Part shown: piece by piece, positions 4,883 through 6,151 of the stretch
Position numbering within the stretch: the stretch's first letter is position 1
Layout: each line of letters opens with the position of its first letter
From: Leptolyngbyaceae cyanobacterium CSSed165cm_216
GTDB lineage: Bacteria > Cyanobacteriota > Cyanobacteriia > Phormidesmidales > Phormidesmidaceae
Direction: 5' to 3'
Assembly: GCA_007135385.1 (NCBI GenBank)
Contig: SLIY01000167.1
Location: forward strand, 1 to 6,151
DNA length: 6,151 bases
Translations under genes and position numbers: made by a program
The notes under the pieces: model-generated
The model's input: only the letters and a program-made list of their open reading frames with translations
Told to the model about the DNA's origin: nothing
The model's database searches: none

Positions 4883-6034
4883 ATGGTGAAATGGCGCATT
4901 ATAGCTGGGGGTGCCCTGGGACTTGGTGCTGCGATCGCGCTGTACAGCTTCTTTACCATCGATCCAGCGGTGCTCCCTGGCACTGACCTGGTAGGGGACT
5001 CTGAGGTGACCGAACCCGGCCTAACCCTGCGGGATGTCACCCTAGAACAACCCGACGAGGAAGGGAACCCTATGTGGCGGGTTAAGGGGGACGAGGTCAC
5101 CTACAGCCCCGACTTACAAATAGCCTACATTGTGCGGCCCGATGGGCAGCTGTTTCAGGACGGTGAGGCCATTTACGAAGTGACCGCCGACACGGGGGAA
5201 GTGCAGGAAAACGGTCGGGTGATTTTTCTGCGGGGCAACATTGTGGCCACTGGCATCAAAAATAACGCCATTCTGCGGGGCAACGAGCTGGAGTGGCGTC
5301 CCGATCAAGATCGACTGGTGATTCGTAACCAAATCACCGGCAGTCATCCCCAACTGCGGGCCTCGGCCCAGGAAGCCCGAGTCTATAACCGTGATAACCG
5401 CATGGAGCTCTCGGGCCAGGTGGTCGCTAATACCGTTGTCGAGGATCCCCGCCAACAGCCCTGGCTAAAGCTTCAGGCAGAAGAACTGGTGTGGCACTGG
5501 GAGGAGGAGCGCATCGATAGCCCTCAACCCCTGCGGGTCGAGCAGTTCAAAAACAACCGCATCTCTGATGTGATTGTGGGCCAGCAGGGAGTAGTGGACT
5601 TAGCAGACGCCCTGGTTACCCTGCGGGGCCAGGTGGCCATGGACATGCTAGAGATGCCGTTGCGGGTGACTAGCGAGGCTGTGGACTGGCAGGTGGAGAC
5701 AGAATTGGTCACCATCAATCAACCCCTGACGGTGGTTCACCCCGAGGCCCAGGTGCGCGTTACGGCCCGTCGGGGCCGCATGAATCTGGCCGATGAAGTG
5801 GTTTACCTGTCCCAGGATGTGGTCGCCATTGGTCAAGAAAATCAGTCCCGCCTGACCACCGACAATTTGACCTGGACGGTGAATGATCAGGTGCTTGTGG
5901 CCGAAGGCCGAGTCAACTACCGCCAGGTGAATCCAGCCATTAACCTGAATGGCCCCCGGGCGGTAGGTCGTCTAGATCAGCAAACCGTGGTGGTGGACGG
6001 TGGCGGTGTGGTCACGGAAATTGTGCCGAATTAA
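4883..6034 (+). CDS. lptC: LPS export ABC transporter periplasmic protein LptC
   Basis: LptC is the inner-membrane-anchored link of the Lpt bridge: it takes lipopolysaccharide from the LptBFG transporter and passes it to LptA on the way to the outer membrane. The 383-aa product has one N-terminal membrane helix (about 6-24) with no cleavage site evident. The rest is a beta-rich periplasmic region of the LptC/OstA type, beginning near GLTLRDVTLEQ (46 onwards). It is about twice the length of E. coli LptC (about 190 aa), as is usual for cyanobacterial members. From residue 243 on, it falls into exact 31-residue units with hydrophobic strands and a turn often centred on Gly (G249, G342, G373). 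A strong SD (GGGGAG) supports the ATG. No lptA or lptB is visible in the remaining 117 bp. An OstA/LptA-like fusion is an alternative description of the C-terminal half. Confidence 0.9.
   Translation: MVKWRIIAGGALGLGAAIALYSFFTIDPAVLPGTDLVGDSEVTEPGLTLRDVTLEQPDEEGNPMWRVKGDEVTYSPDLQIAYIVRPDGQLFQDGEAIYEVTADTGEVQENGRVIFLRGNIVATGIKNNAILRGNELEWRPDQDRLVIRNQITGSHPQLRASAQEARVYNRDNRMELSGQVVANTVVEDPRQQPWLKLQAEELVWHWEEERIDSPQPLRVEQFKNNRISDVIVGQQGVVDLADALVTLRGQVAMDMLEMPLRVTSEAVDWQVETELVTINQPLTVVHPEAQVRVTARRGRMNLADEVVYLSQDVVAIGQENQSRLTTDNLTWTVNDQVLVAEGRVNYRQVNPAINLNGPRAVGRLDQQTVVVDGGGVVTEIVPN
4931..4938. repeat. HIP1 octamer GCGATCGC
   Basis: A third exact HIP1 copy, inside the region coding for the LptC membrane helix. 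Confidence 0.85.
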
Positions 6035-6046
6035 ATCAAATTCAAA

Positions 6047-6061
6047 CCCTCCGACGGAGGG
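6047..6061 (+). terminator. Terminator-like hairpin after lptC
   Basis: CCCTCC (6047-6052) and GGAGGG (6056-6061) form a perfect 6-bp GC-rich stem with the loop GAC, 12 nt after the lptC stop. No T-run follows, which is common for cyanobacterial 3' ends but leaves the call open. Confidence 0.45.
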
Positions 6062-6080
6062 GTGCCCGTTCGCGTTCGCG

Positions 6081-6112
6081 AAGCGTTCCGAGGAAAAGCG
6101 TTCCGCAGGAAA
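6081..6112. repeat. Two tandem GCGTTCCG-type units
   Basis: AAGCGTTCCG occurs at 6081-6090 and 6096-6105, a period of 15 bp. Each copy is followed by a GGAA that can pair with its own TTCC (loops GA and GCA). This is the core of the larger element and the part most like known cyanobacterial repeat families. Confidence 0.5.
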
Positions 6113-6151
6113 GGGCGAGGTGGGTTCTTCGGGTTTGAGTTGACCCACCCC

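Larger units (their letters stand above)
6042..6138. repeat. Nested palindromic intergenic element after lptC
   Basis: The outer arms TCAAACCC (6042-6049) and GGGTTTGA (6131-6138) are perfect 8-bp complements. Inside are the CCCTCC/GGAGGG hairpin (6047-6061), GCCC/GGGC arms (6064-6067 and 6113-6116), the palindrome TTCGCGAA (6075-6082), and two tandem units starting AAGCGTTCCG (6081 and 6096). GGTGGGT (6119-6125) also pairs with ACCCACC (6143-6149), an alternative fold that reaches the window edge. The TTCGCGAAGCG and GCGTTCCG-AGGAA words resemble multicopy palindromic repeats of cyanobacteria. It may be a dispersed, non-autonomous repeat that also serves as the lptC transcript end. Confidence 0.5.

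Noticed and set aside
5114..5455. 113-aa reverse-strand reading frame inside lptC
   Set aside because: It is a shadow frame; the + strand protein explains the codon pattern and the repeat structure.
6064..6116. CRISPR-like array in the GCGTTCCG repeats
   Set aside because: There are only two short units with no unique spacers between them.

Overview
The window looks like chromosomal DNA from a cyanobacterium. The evidence is three copies of the cyanobacterial HIP1 octamer GCGATCGC in 6.15 kb, a LabA-type NYN-domain protein, a long cyanobacterial-style LptC, and GC-rich palindromic intergenic repeats of the kind common in filamentous and Leptolyngbya-like genomes. The genus cannot be fixed from the sequence. 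All five genes lie on the + strand and all are intact. No transposase, CRISPR array, tRNA, rRNA or phage gene was seen.

Layout: (1) 63-1052, a PLP-dependent cysteine synthase of the CysK/CysM fold. (2) 1193-1810, a type I signal peptidase (LepB) with a GTG start. (3) 1811-2493, a 683-bp stretch without a convincing gene. It holds a G-rich palindromic repeat, several small hairpins and direct repeats, and a probable metG promoter. (4) 2494-4101, methionyl-tRNA synthetase, the short form without a C-terminal tRNA-binding domain. (5) 4189-4821, a LabA-like NYN-domain protein. (6) 4883-6034, LptC, the inner-membrane-anchored periplasmic part of the lipopolysaccharide export machine. (7) 6035-6151, a terminator-like hairpin inside a larger palindromic, repeat-rich element that runs to the window edge.

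The genes do not form one pathway. They cover cysteine synthesis, protein export maturation, tRNA charging, a probable RNA-related or circadian regulator, and outer-membrane biogenesis. LabA-like and lptC are 61 bp apart and could be co-transcribed, but a hairpin and a possible promoter lie between them.

I found no clear new system. The points most worth a second look are: a 10-bp block shared by the lepB and lptC leaders at nearly the same distance from the start codon; an exact 31-residue repeat period in the second half of LptC; the metG leader, with an operator-like inverted repeat beside the -10 and an SD 20 nt from the start; and the nested palindrome after lptC.
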